NCBI GenBank assembly: GCA_039096225.1
Contig: JBBPEB010000033.1
Location: 462,501 to 526,500, forward strand
DNA from: Blastocystis sp. Blastoise
Lineage: Eukaryota; Sar; Bigyra; Opalinata; Blastocystidae
DNA length: 64,000 nucleotides
Direction of reading: 5' to 3'
Of the stretch, positions 12,501-25,003 are shown one piece after another. Positions within the stretch are counted from its first letter, which is position 1; every line of letters starts with the position of its first letter. The notes under the pieces are model-generated. The model saw only the letters and a list, made by a program, of their open reading frames with translations. It was not told where the DNA came from and ran no database searches. The position numbers and the translations under genes were made by a program.

Positions 12501-14078
12501 ATCTTCTTTATTATTATTATTATCTTCTTTATTATTATTATTATCTTCTTTATTATTCTCTTTATTATTCTCAATAATATTCTCCTTATTTTTCTCAATA
12601 ATATTCTCCTTATTTTTCTCAATAATATTCTCTTTATTATTCTCAATAATATTCTCTTTTTTCTCTTTATTAGTTATAGTAGATTCAGAGATATCAGGAG
12701 TCATAGGAGATATTCCAGAAAGATTATTATCTATATCTATATCTATAATATCATTGATTTGATCATCTAAAGAAATTGACTGAAAAGGAACTACATTCTT
12801 TTTTGAATAAGTACGAATAGATTTCTTTTTAGGAGATAATGTATCTACAATCATCGAATTCTCACTAATTTTATTCTTTTCATTTGTCTCTAGAGTATAT
12901 TCAACATTATTTTCTTTATCATTTATATTACTCTTATTAACATTATGATTATTGTCATTCTTATTCTTATTAATAATATCATTATCTTCATCACTAGATA
13001 CTATATCATTCTGTTTATTTATTACTCTATGAATATTATCTTCTTCATCACTTATATTCTTATGAATAATAGATTCTTCATTCTTTTTAGTAGCATCACT
13101 AACTCTATTTGAAGAATATTGATTATCCAATGGATCAATTTCATCATCACTTTCAGATACTATGCTATTGTTTTCTTCTTCTTCTTCTTCTTCTTCTTCT
13201 TCTTCTTCACTATTTTCATCAGCTTCTTCTTCAAATAAAGAATTCTTCTTCTTCTTCTTCTTCTTCTTCTTATCATTATCATCATCATCATCATCTTCTT
13301 CTTCTTCTTCCTCCTCCTCCTCTTCTTCTTCCTCTTCTTCATTATGTTTCTTATTTTTTAATATATTCTCAGCTATATCTACTTGTGTAATCTCATTTTC
13401 GTTGTTTTCTTCATTTTCATGATCACTTGGAATTATTTCTTCTTCCTCATTATTATTCTTATTCTCAAATTTTTCATTATATTGATTATCAACTTCCATC
13501 CATTCAGCTTCTATAATATATTATATAATAATAATAATAATTAATAAAAACAAATAAACTATTACAATCAAATAAACTTAATAAAACATAACATACCTTC
13601 ATTTTCCCAAGTCTTTACTAATTCACTTTCCATTTTTTCTTTAAGACTTTTTCTTGCTCTCTTCACATTCTGAACATCATTTTTATTACTCATTGTAATC
13701 TTTCTTTTAAAACTATTAAACACATCTTTATTCAAAATGACGTTTTTTGGCGTAAATTGCTGTTGACTATCATCCTGAGGAGGTAATACAACGAAATCCT
13801 ATAGTAATAAATCATCAAACATAATAAATATATAAATAAATAATATAAATTCACTATACATACATCATTATTATCATCTTTCTTATCAAATGTTAATATA
13901 GAATCATCTACATTCTTCTTAGAAGCTATAGGTTCTACTATAGGAACCATTTGAATCTTTTTTTGCTTGATTTTCTCAAGTAACCTAATAAAAACATAAT
14001 TCATCATTAAATATCTATTATGTACCTTTTACGCTTCTCACTGATGGAGTTCTTACTATTACCTGAGGACTCTGACAT
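9321..14078 (-). CDS. Claspin/Mrc1-like replication checkpoint mediator
   Basis: Twelve exons (14026-14078, 13864-13984, 13597-13798, 12014-13510, 11502-11924, 11292-11420, 10940-11059, 10384-10730, 9916-10236, 9721-9810, 9555-9648, 9321-9457) give 1177 aa. Residues about 125-765 are low-complexity acidic/Asn-rich sequence. The diagnostic part is residues about 760-970: FIEMEAEISDSEDD, LLEGIDL, a charged helix (EKEQEEMTSLYNQL), KYDSLLDYSDDEME, and EEELFLKEYRKEKLKQQL. This order matches the Mrc1/claspin core (EAEESDDEY ... LSDSDDE ... RRRQKQREFAKMRRALL). Claspin/Mrc1 travels with the replisome and relays ATR/Mec1 signals to Chk1/Rad53. SQ/TQ sites cluster around residues 970-995 (ESSQQTVQSLLTSFSQNS). 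The long acidic runs could mislead any search, so the name is moderately certain. Confidence 0.68.
12480..12660 (-). repeat. KEN/Asn-rich coding repeat in the claspin-like gene
   Basis: Inside exon 4 of the claspin-like gene, the coding strand holds tandem 21-nt units encoding ENIIE(K/N)NK followed by five-residue NKEDN-type units. The result is a run of about seven K-E-N tripeptides and four KEDNNNN units. It is coding, in frame and low complexity. Confidence 0.85.
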
Positions 14079-15005
14079 GATCTATATTGAAAAATATAAC
14101 ACCGAACCGCCAATTTATTTTTTTGTAAAAGGGTGGGAATCATTATTTCACGGTTATTCACATTATTTCCAGTATTTTATTTTTTTTATATTTATAAAAA
14201 TTGAAAAGGCAATACATCTCCTAATAACTTTGAAAAAGCCATTCTAGATGACGTTGAACTAATTATAAACCGTAATAGGCATACTAAACATAATATTTTA
14301 TGTCATATAAAAAATACACTCATTTATTTTTTCTATACTCTAAAAATATAGTAACGTTACTACAGATCAATGAAGGACATGACAGACAAAATATCAGAAT
14401 AGCAATGAAATGAAATGAAAACGAAAGATAACAAATATATATATAACTGTTTCTTTCAATTTCATAAAAAGAATAGTCAAAGTATTGCTCAATATTTTTC
14501 TTACTTTATCTTGATCTTATTTTCATTCTCTTCAAAATGATATAAATAAAATATACATATAACTCGTTATAATTTATGAACTAATACAATTAAGTATCGA
14601 AACATCGGAACCGATGATTCTATAAGTTTATCCATGTAGATTAATTGGAAAATAGTTGAATGAAATAATGAGTGAAAAGTGGTTATTGGTAGCTTCGTTA
14701 TTATTGGGAGATTTCCAAGAAAATTATAAATAAATTTTTGTTTCTTTATGGCGAAGAACAATATTCATGGTTATTTGCCAATGTCGCCACTTGAAGACGA
14801 TATAAAAAACGGTAATTGCTACAGTATATAAAAAAAGTTTGAAAAATAAATCATGAACAATTTCGTTTTAGAACTGTGTTTTTAGGAATTCCCCAAGGAA
14901 TCTTTTTAATAAAACAAACATGTAGAAAAAAATAATGTGAATATTTTTATTCTTTTTTCGTTGATAATAACTTTATTTTTGTGTGAATTTTTCATACGAA
15001 TCAAT
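14079..15005. other. Divergent intergenic region
   Basis: About 930 nt between the start codons of the claspin-like gene (-) and surface protein A (+). It should hold both promoters. Open stretches near 14020-14250 and 14567-14761 have no coding character. No RNA gene recognised. Confidence 0.6.
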
Positions 15006-15676
15006 ATGAACTACATCTATGTGTTTCTAACATATTTGATGGTTGTTCTATCAATATCACGTATGTTTTTTACAATTGTTTTTCCTAAAAGATGTTTATT
15101 TAGCGAAAACGACATGCGAAGATCCTGAAGTAGAGATTGAAGTAACAAGGCAATATTCACGTGATCCTCAAGATGAAACAATGAAAATATATCGTGGATC
15201 TCGAACTACAGGAACGATGATATTAGAATTACGAGGAGAATCAGCTGAATGGGGAGATCAGAAAGTGTTGAATATATGTGTTCAACCTACACTTCATACA
15301 CTTGTTCGAATTTCTTCGTATGTCTTTTTTTTTTATTATATATATAGTTTTAAAATTCTTTTTCTGTGACTTTTTAAAATATAAATATTATTCAAATTCT
15401 TCATTGATGAATATAAATTATAATAGAAATATATTTTGTTTTTTTTTTGATATATTAAGAATCAAAAAATAATAATGAATGTATATATATATATAGTTCA
15501 GGAAATGGTTGGACTGCTGGATCTTATGTATTAATAAAAAGAAAGAATACTATATTAAGTAAATATGGATTAAGTTATGGTACTTATGCAGAATCTGTTT
15601 TTTATCGTATGCTATATATATATATTATTTTATTTATATTTATGTTATTTTATTCATATATTATATTTAAAAAATA

Positions 15677-15716
<40 letters not shown>

Positions 15717-18700
15717 TTTATATATGATATCAATATAACCTGATCTTATAAATAATATATTTACATAACGAATTATAATTAATCTAATATTATATAAAAT
15801 ATTTAATCAATATAATATATATATATATATCATAAATATAGCTTATTACCTTGTAACCAATGAGAGTTCTTGGAGATATATATCTATTCCTATTCCTTAT
15901 AAAGAATGGACTGCTTATTCTTATGATGATTCGAATTGGAATTATTATTATACGGGTACATTTCCAAAACCCAATAGTATTACTCGATATTATAGAAGAA
16001 AAGTATCTTTAGATGATAATATCAAAGGAATTAGTTTATTTGAATTAACGGTAAAATCAAAAGAAGGCATTCTTATATATATTAATTCAAAATTATTATA
16101 TATACATAATGTTTTAAATAGTTCTATTTCACCTACTGATTATGCTATTCAATCCGATTCAGATTATATCTTAAATACATATTCAGGTAACTTTGATTAT
16201 TATGTAGGAAATACAACAGGATTAGTAATAGCTATAGAAATACATAAAATAAAAAATAGTACAGAAATAAATGATTTGTTTGAAGCTTATTTAATGTTTT
16301 TAGCAGGAGATATGATTCAACGTAATATAAATGGTATAGCTACTTCTACTACTCTTTATAATGAGAAGGATATTCCTGAAAATGCTTTTGATGGTTTTAA
16401 TTATACAAAATGGTCTGGATTATATATAAATAATCAATCATCATTATTATATCATTTTACAAATAATCGTAAAGAATGGATAAATTCTATAGAAATTACT
16501 GTAGATCCTTTGGATAGTCTTTCTTCTCCTTCTTCTTTTATTGTTTCAGGTACTAATAATAATGGAACTACTTGGGAAAAAATAGCTTTTTATAATAATA
16601 TTTTATATAATAATATTACCTATATGAGTCGATTTAATATACCTTCAAATATACATCTTTTTGAAACTATTAATATTACATTTATAAATTCAATAGATAT
16701 CAATATCAATCCTTATGTTTCTATTGTTAATTTAAATTTATATGCTAGTAATAATGTTATTATTGAAGAATATTCTTATGGTTCCGATTCATTTACTTGG
16801 TTTATTAATATTGAAACTGTTTATATTATTCCTATTCATTCAGGTGTATCTGAATATGTCTTAAAATATCCTCGTAATATGCCAAAAGGATTATATTTAG
16901 ATTCAATGACAGGTATTATTAAGGGTAATCCACAAGTTGAATATAATGATATGTTTATTATAGAAGGATATAGTTATAAAGATGAAATATATATTAATAT
17001 GCAATTTCATGTAAATATAATAGAATGTAATAATAATCAATATATTATATTAGAATTTATTAAAGTATCTAATGAGAAAGCAGAAGAATATGAACGATAT
17101 GAATTAATTGATAATAATCATACTATTATATATCAAGATCATGCTATTGATTCTTTATATTATAAAAAAACAATATGTATACCTAAAGATATATATACAT
17201 TACGATTATATAGTATAGGTGCTTCTTCATGGTCTTTTGGTTCTTATTTATTAGTTAATATGAAAGATGATATTCATATAAATACTATTTTTTATGGTTC
17301 TTTACATATAGGTTATTCTACAGAAACATCGATTAATATGAATAGATTATTAAATAACCGTGATTCTAATGTACTTTGTAAATTAGATACTTCTCAACCT
17401 ATAGAATCAAATTGGTATAAAAATAATTATTTATCTTCGAATCCTCAAAATACATGGTTTCCTTGTTTAAATACAACAAAACGTGATTCTTATTATACAT
17501 ATAATCGTTTTTATCGTACTTTTCTTAATATTGATAATACTACTTTATATCAAGGTATAGAAATACAATTAAATGGTCCAAATGCTATTATGATTTATGT
17601 TAATGAACGTATTGTATATAGAACAGATATTGATGAATTATTATTTTCTATTAATGATTCAACAATACCTTTAAATAATGATACTACTATTACTTATCGA
17701 ACTATTTCATTATCTTTAACTTATTTTCATAATGGGAATAATACTATAGCAATTGCTTTATTATATAGTCGATTAATACCATTACCTTTTATTGAAAATA
17801 TTGAAATTAGTATTGAAGCTTTAATCTCAAGTGCTACATTCCCACGAATATGGAATACTTATGGTACATTACTTGCAAATACATCTATTGATGTGTCTAC
17901 TTTATTTGATAGTAATTATGATAGTGGATATAGTTTTGATTTTGATGATTTTCCTGATTCTACTATTGATATAGTAATTTATTATGAATCACCGTATCAA
18001 TTCGAATTTGTAAATCATTATTGTATTATTGTAGACTCTGAAACCCGTACAATGGATCCATCTAATTGGGTATTATTAGGATGTGAATATGGAGCTGAGT
18101 ATTGTGCTTCTTTAGATGCACGTGATAATGTTATTTGGACAGAAACAATTAATAAAAAATGTTTTGATACTACATTTCATATTCCTTCTTATTCTACTTA
18201 TGTATTAAGAATAGAAAGAACTTATCCATCTACTCAAAAATCTATATTTTTATCACAAGTTGAATTTTATATAATAAATTATGATAGTATTCCTGTATCT
18301 TCTCTTTATTATTATCATCCTACTATTATTGGTTATAAAGGTATTACATTTCCATCTTCTTTTCCTTGTGAACATTTTTATAATTTTGAAGTTATTTCAG
18401 GAACATTACCTGAAGGTATATATATAGATGCTTTATATGGATATTTATATGGTATTCCTACAATTACAGTATCTAATTTAACTATTGTTATACAAGCTGT
18501 TAGTATACATAGTAAACTATTTATGACTACTATTGAAATATCTATCTATGATTGTATATTACCTAATATATTATTTTATTTGAATTTTTATCCTTCTTTA
18601 AAAACAAGTACAAATACAACATATTTTATAGTAGAAGATTTAACGACTCATACAATAATAGATTATCATTATTATTTACCTGATTATGGAGTTAGTTCTT

Positions 18701-21700
18701 TTGTATATTGTCGTAGTAATGGTGATTATTCTATAACTATGAATGATATCGATGGTTATGGTTGGGATAATGCTTATATATCGATTTCTTTAAGAGATAA
18801 TACACAAGTATTTAAAGATCGTTTATATCCATCAGAACAATCACGTACTGAGAAATTTTCTGTTTATATTGTTTATTTATATTCAGAAATTGAATGGACT
18901 TATTATTATGATATACTTTCTTCACCCACTATTTCATCTGATTGGATGAATCCTGATTATGAGCCAATAGGATGGAGTTATGGTACTCGTGATGATATGA
19001 CTTCTCCCACGGGAATTACACAATATTATCGAATGAATTATTATTTTTCTACATTACAAAATATAGCTATTATTTCGTTTACATTAACTTTACGTGGTGG
19101 TTGTATAGTTTATATTAATAGTAAAGAAATATATCGTTATGGATTATTAGAAGGTATTATTACTAGAGACACTATATCTATATTTGATCCTTATTTTCCT
19201 GAAACTATTGGTGGTAGTATTCATATTCAATTAAGTAATATACCCTTTTTTATAGGTAATAATAATACTATAGCTATAGAAATACATAGAGGTCAACATA
19301 TATATACAGATCCTATATTTAATGTTTCGATAACACCATTTATTCATAATTTAAGATATCATTTAAATGGTTATGGAGATAGTTCACCTTATATACCTGA
19401 AAATACTAAATATACTATTGATTATGCATTTGATTCACTTAAAGAAACTGTATATCATTATCCTTCTAAATGTCAAGGTATTTCTATTCGTTGGATATTT
19501 TTAAATCAAAGAAAAGAATTTATTAATCAATATAGTATTTCTACATCTAATTTTTGTAATTTATATACACCTTCTGGTTGGATATTAGAAGCTTCAAATG
19601 ATAATGGAAAAACATTTGATATTCTTCATAAAACAAATAATCAAATATTTACATATTTTTATGAAGAAAAAGTATATCAATTTTTAAGTGATAAACCTTA
19701 TAATATGTTTCAATTAACTATAAATGAATGTGAAAATACATATTTTTTACATGATACTCCTTCTTTATGTACAGATACTATAGCTATACAAATATCTGAA
19801 TTTACTTTATATACTGGTCTATTATATACATATTGTCCTACAAATAATGGTTATCCTTCTGTTTTCTATGGTGAATATTCCTATAAATCTTGTGGATTAT
19901 TTTATAAAGGACAAAAAAGTCGATTTTGTTCAGAACAAGGACAATGGGAAGAAGAAGATCTTTCAAATTGTACATATTCATCTCCAACTTTTTTTTATTA
20001 TACTAAAACAGTATATTTAATGGCTATAAAAGAAACAATATCTACATCTATTCCTATTATTGATTCATTATATATGAATTTTACTATATTTCCTTCACTT
20101 CCTTCTTCTTATACTCTTAATCCATATACTGGTATGATTTCAGGTACTAGTAATAAATCTATGTTTCTTACTACGTATACTATTACTGCATCTTCTATCT
20201 ATTATAATACTATAATAAATACAACAATAATGATATCTATATCCAATAGTACATATAGTGATTATTGTAATGAAGATAATCAATGGCCGAGAACATATCA
20301 AGGAAATACAACTACTGTTGATTGTCCTTCTGGTTTTACTGGTGTATATTCAAGAACATGTTTAATACCTATTGATGCTTCTACTAAACCTATATGGTCT
20401 TCTATTAGTAATTATTGTATATTATCTTCTTATTATATTACTTTATCTTATGAATCTTCAGAATATATATTTCCAAAGAATGAAAGTATACTTATTGAAC
20501 CACTTGTATCAGGAGAAGTAATAGATTGGATTATATCTCCTAATATTACATTACCTTATTTAGCTTTTAATAAAGGTATTTTTACTGGATTAAGTTATGT
20601 AAGAGAAGAAAATATTATTTATACAATAACTGCTATAGGTTTATATAATAATGCTAGTACTACTATATCTATTTCATTTTATGAATTTGTATGTAAAAAA
20701 GAAGGTATTTGGCCTTATACATATCATGGAGAAACGGTTATATTACCTTGTCCTTCAGGGTATTCTGGTTCTAGAAGTAGAACATGTAAAGAAATTAAAT
20801 CTGTTGATGATGTATATTTTGGTGATAATCAATCATTATATGCTAAATGGGAACAAGAATTATTTGAATGTACTTATTCATCTCCAATAATATCATTAAC
20901 ACCTATACATATAGAAGGTATAATCAATTCTGAATTATATCCTATTACTCCATTATGTATTGGTATATGTACTTCATGGTCTGTTATTCCTTCTCTTCCT
21001 AAAGGTTTATTATTTAATAATACTACAGGTATTATATCTGGTATACCTAAAATTCCATATAAAGATGTATATCATTATTTAATAGCATATAATCAAGATC
21101 ATTATAGTTATATACCATTTATTATAACTATATCGAATCCTCAATGTCCTGCTATTGATGGTTTTCCAGCTACAAATAAAGGAGAATTAGTAGAAATATC
21201 ATGTCCAGATATGTATAAAGAAGGTACTATTATTAAATTATGTAGTAATGATAATATACCATATTGGATTCTTATTTCAAGTTCTTGTTCTTATAAAGCA
21301 CCTATTATATCTTATTCTATAGATTATATAGTATTATATAAAGATGAACCATTAGTAAGAATATCACCTATTATTCAAAATTATATATCTTATTGGTATG
21401 TAGTTCCTGATTTCCCGCGGGGAATTAAGATCAATCAGAATGGAGGAAGTATAGAAGGAACTGCTATAGAATTATCATCATTAAAGAAATATCGAATAAT
21501 AGCAGGAAATCCTGATAAAGAAACAAGTATATATATACAATTATTAGTAATAGAACGTATATGTCCAAAAGAAAATGATTGGCCAGAAACTAAAGTAAAC
21601 CAAACTATATATTTATTATGTCCTTCTATAAAGACAGGATATCGAATGAGATCATGTGTTCTTGAGGGATCAGATACAAAATGGACCAATGAAAATGATA

Positions 21701-22272
21701 CACGTTGTATACCATCTCCTTTGTCACCACCTGATGTTAATACTGTTTTTATTGATTATACTATTTATATATCTAATTTAACTAGTAATATTATATATGG
21801 TAATGAAATCTATATGTTATATAATGGTATAGATTCTTTCTTTTATCCTTATTTATCTCCTTATAATCATATATGGATTACTTCTATACAAGATTTGAAT
21901 ATAATATCTAATGTTACTACTATTACTCTTCCTACTGTAAGTATATCTATACGTATATATGGATATTATAATGATATTCTTTCTTTAAAAGATCCATTCT
22001 ATTTGTATTTAACAAATGATTATATATATTCTTCTCTTCAGTTACAATTATTCTTTAAGAATCGTTTATTATCTAGTGATTATCAATCAATTACTATTAT
22101 TTATCATAATGTAATATGTAATGAATTTCTAACTGTTTTTATATTATTATTATTAATAGTTACATTAGTGATTCTTTTCTATTATTTATTTTATATGTCA
22201 AAATGTTATTGTACTAAAAAGATAAATAAAAGAAAATCACAAGAATCTATTCTTAAAGAAAGACTTATTTAA
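15006..22272 (+). CDS. Giant type-I surface protein A (beta-sandwich, discoidin-like, He_PIG and HRM-like modules)
   Basis: Exons 15006-15060, 15104-15317, 15497-15606 and 15842-22272 give 2269 aa. The ATG at 15006 gives a clear signal peptide (MNYIYVFLTYLMVVLSIS). Three repeats of a beta-sandwich unit follow (YYRxxxx ... VYIN ... GNNTIAIEIH), preceded by W/DDSxW segments as in bacterial surface proteins. Discoidin-like units (WILEASNDNGKTF, PYNMFQLTI) and Ig-like He_PIG units (LPKGLYLDSMTGIIKGNP) also occur. Residues about 1457-2083 carry five four-Cys HRM-like modules (WPRT, WPYT and WPET variants, CPSGYSGSRSRTC) alternating with He_PIG. A TM helix sits at about 2220-2245, followed by a short basic tail ending ILKERLI. 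It is probably a glycosylated adhesion or recognition protein (inference). It is paralogous to protein B, with the same intron number and phases (1, 2, 1). Confidence 0.88.
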
Positions 22273-22934
22273 TTATATATAAATATATCATTATTATATA
22301 TTTATTCTTTATAATTTTATTTTTTACTTTTATTTTTGTTTTTTGTTTTAAATTTGTTATAACAATTATATATATATATTGTTATTCTTTTACAGATTAT
22401 TCTTAATTATTGCTTTATTATATATATATTTATTTTTTTTTAAATATTATAATAAATATTCATTCATATATTATTCTATCTCATTTGTGTATTGATTCAT
22501 TTGTTTTATTCATATTTATTTTTTTTTCTCTTTTCATTTTTTCTTATATATTCTTTCTATATATATATATATATATTTTGTTTTGTTTTGTTTTGATTGT
22601 CTTTATTCTTTTTCGTAGTTTCTTTTTATTCTTTTTTGGTCTTTTTTAAATTTATCATTTTTTTTTATACACTAAAATATTTGTTATCGCGTATCGTCAG
22701 TATAAATTCTAGTTGTTCTATAATATAATATCATATCTATATGATATATATGATTTCATATATAAATTAATAGTTATTATTATATTTATATTATACATAT
22801 ATTTATGAAATCATTTAAGAATAAACTATCTATATTCTTGTTTAATTATCTATTTATTTGCTTTTTTTTTTTGCATATTATCAACAGTTTCTTAATATTC
22901 TCATTATATTACATATTTTTATAAGTTTTTTTTT

Positions 22935-22970
<36 letters not shown>

Positions 22971-23268
22971 TTTGTAAATATAAGTTAGTTTTATTTTTTT
23001 TTGTTTGAAATTATTAGTTCTTTTATTTATTTGTTTTGAAAAAAATATATATTTGTATTTTGTTTCTTATTCATTTTTATATTTTATAAATAATATAAAC
23101 CCAATGAATATTTTTTAATTTTTTAAAATAAGTTTTTTTTTTACAAAACTATTTTGAATCGTATATATACATATAATAAAATAGATAGCATAAAATAAAA
23201 ATTAATTAGAGAAAAAATAATTCATATTAAAAAAAAATTTATATAATTCAAAGAAAATTTATAAATAT
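22273..23268. other. Convergent intergenic region
   Basis: About 1 kb between the 3' ends of surface gene A and the Cwc21-like gene. It is a T-rich poly-pyrimidine-like stretch with TA runs. Apparent ORFs here are Phe/Ile/Tyr-only low complexity. No feature supported. Confidence 0.65.
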
Positions 23269-24599
23269 CTAATAGTAAATAACTTTTATACCTTTCTTAT
23301 CATTTTTATCATTATGATCATGAGAATCATGTATATGTCTTCTTACACCTGGAGGACTTATACTTCTACTATAACTTCTACTATTACTTCTACTTGTACT
23401 ATAACTTGTACTATAACTTGTACTATTACTTGTACTATTACTTGTACTATTACTTCTACTTCTACTATAACTTCTACTTCTACTATAACTTCTACTATAA
23501 CTTTTACTTCTACTTACACTTCTGCTATCACTTCTACTATTACTTCTACTCTTACTATTACTTCTACTATTACTTCTACTTACACTTCTACTATTACTTC
23601 TACTATTACTTCTACTTCTACTCTTACTATTACTTCTACTATTACTTCTACTTCTACTCTTATTATTACTTCTACTTACACTTCTACTTCTACTCTTACT
23701 ATTACTTCTACTTACACTTCTACTATTACTTCTACTTCTACTCTTACTATTACTTCTTTTATTATCTTTATCATTATGATTCTCAACTTTATTATTAGAA
23801 ACATTAGAATCTTTATCTTGCTTTTTATCAAGTTCTTCTTTATTATTCTTATTCATAGTTTCTTGAGAAATAGAATTTGAAACAGATGATTCATTCTCTT
23901 TATTATTTTTATGAATAGATCTTGAAGTAGATCTAGAACGTCGTCTATTCGATCTTTCTTGTGTTCTAGAAGATTCTTTTTCTTTTTCTTTTTCTTTTTC
24001 TTCTTTTGAATGATAATCTCTACCCATCCATTGTTTCTTTCCTTCTTCACCACGATAATCTATAAGACCATTTTCAACTTTATTTTCATTTACTTCCTTT
24101 TTATTTTGTGATTCTTCTTTTGAAAAACGACGTTCAAGTTCTTCTAAACGATTTCGTCTTTCTCTATTCACTCGCTTCTGTATAGATTCTTCATCCAATC
24201 TATAAATATTAATATATAATTTATTAATATACAATATATTAATATGTATATATATAAATAAAATAATTTATAAAAGAATATCATGTAAAAAATGAACATT
24301 AAATTTAAATTTATATGAATATATCAAGATAAAAAATAATTCTAAACACAAATATACTTTTCAGAACGTAAACGATCTTCATATTCTAATAATGCAAGTT
24401 CGATTTGTCGTTTCTCTTTATGAATAAGCACACTTTTATCTGTTTTTTGAATCACAGGTTCTGATTTTTCTAATACATTATTCTCAGATTGTTTTCTTTG
24501 TTCAACTCTTCTTGATGGCTTGATATAAGCAAGATTTCGTTGGACATAACCATTTGTACCTGAGCCTCTAGCAGTTGCTAAACCAATACCGTTATACAT
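23269..24599 (-). CDS. Cwc21/SRRM2-like spliceosome protein with long RS domain
   Basis: Two exons (24358-24599 and 23269-24199) give 390 aa. The start MYNGIGLATARGSGTNGYVQ is almost identical to the N-terminus of human SRRM2 and yeast Cwc21, which binds Prp8/Snu114 at the catalytic centre of the spliceosome. The cwf21 domain follows across the intron (HKEKRQIELALLEYEDRL, then LDEESIQKRVNRERRNRLEE). From about residue 130 the protein is Ser/Arg-rich, with dozens of RS dipeptides (23360-23760), ending SPPGVRRHIHDSHDHNDK. The ATG at 24597-24599 is the conserved one. The last codons (KGIKVIYY) could instead be the start of a short intron at 23291-23269, so the extreme C-terminus is uncertain. 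The wealth of introns in this genome gives such a factor plenty of substrate. Confidence 0.93.
23360..23760 (-). repeat. RS-dipeptide coding repeat
   Basis: Degenerate hexamer repeat encoding Arg-Ser and Asn-Ser on the minus strand, read on the plus strand as acttctact-like tandem units. It belongs to the RS domain of the Cwc21/SRRM2-like protein. Long open frames on the plus strand here are antisense artefacts. Confidence 0.9.
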
Positions 24600-25003
24600 A
24601 TTCACGGAATGATGAAATAAAGTAGTTTTTATAGAAAAGAAAAACTGAATTAATTTCCAGGGTAAAATTAAAAACTGGTATTTCTAAAATAAACATGAAT
24701 ATTTTTTATTACTTTTTATTTTTTTTTTAGTTTTCTATTTAATAAATTTTGTAGTATAAAAAAAGGAATTCCCATGAAAATAATAGGAGACTAATTCTTT
24801 ATGAGAATAATCACAGTTTTTCCAAAAGAAAAGGATTCAATCGATTTCAGACATAACAATCCAAAAAGAAAAGTTTAGTATAATTTCATTCATTCTTAGA
24901 GTATATACTATATAAATAATTATTTTTTGAATTGTTATTATGTATTATATGTGATGCATTATAAATACAGTATAACTTTATAAATATTTTTATAGAACTA
25001 GTC
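24600..25003. other. Divergent intergenic region
   Basis: About 400 nt between the Cwc21-like start (-) and the PTEN-like start (+), the expected location of both promoters. No specific element recognised. Confidence 0.6.

Noticed and set aside
13109-13422. Plus-strand Ser/Leu/Phe-rich ORFs
   Set aside because: Antisense of the GAA/GAT acidic tract of the claspin-like gene; no start context, conserved motif or splicing of their own.
14020-14247. Plus-strand 75-codon ORF overlapping the claspin-like first exon
   Set aside because: Antisense overlap of exon 1 plus AT-rich spacer; no recognisable domain.
23314-23880. Plus-strand ORFs of Thr/Ser/Ile or Tyr/Phe repeats
   Set aside because: Antisense of the RS domain of the Cwc21/SRRM2-like gene.
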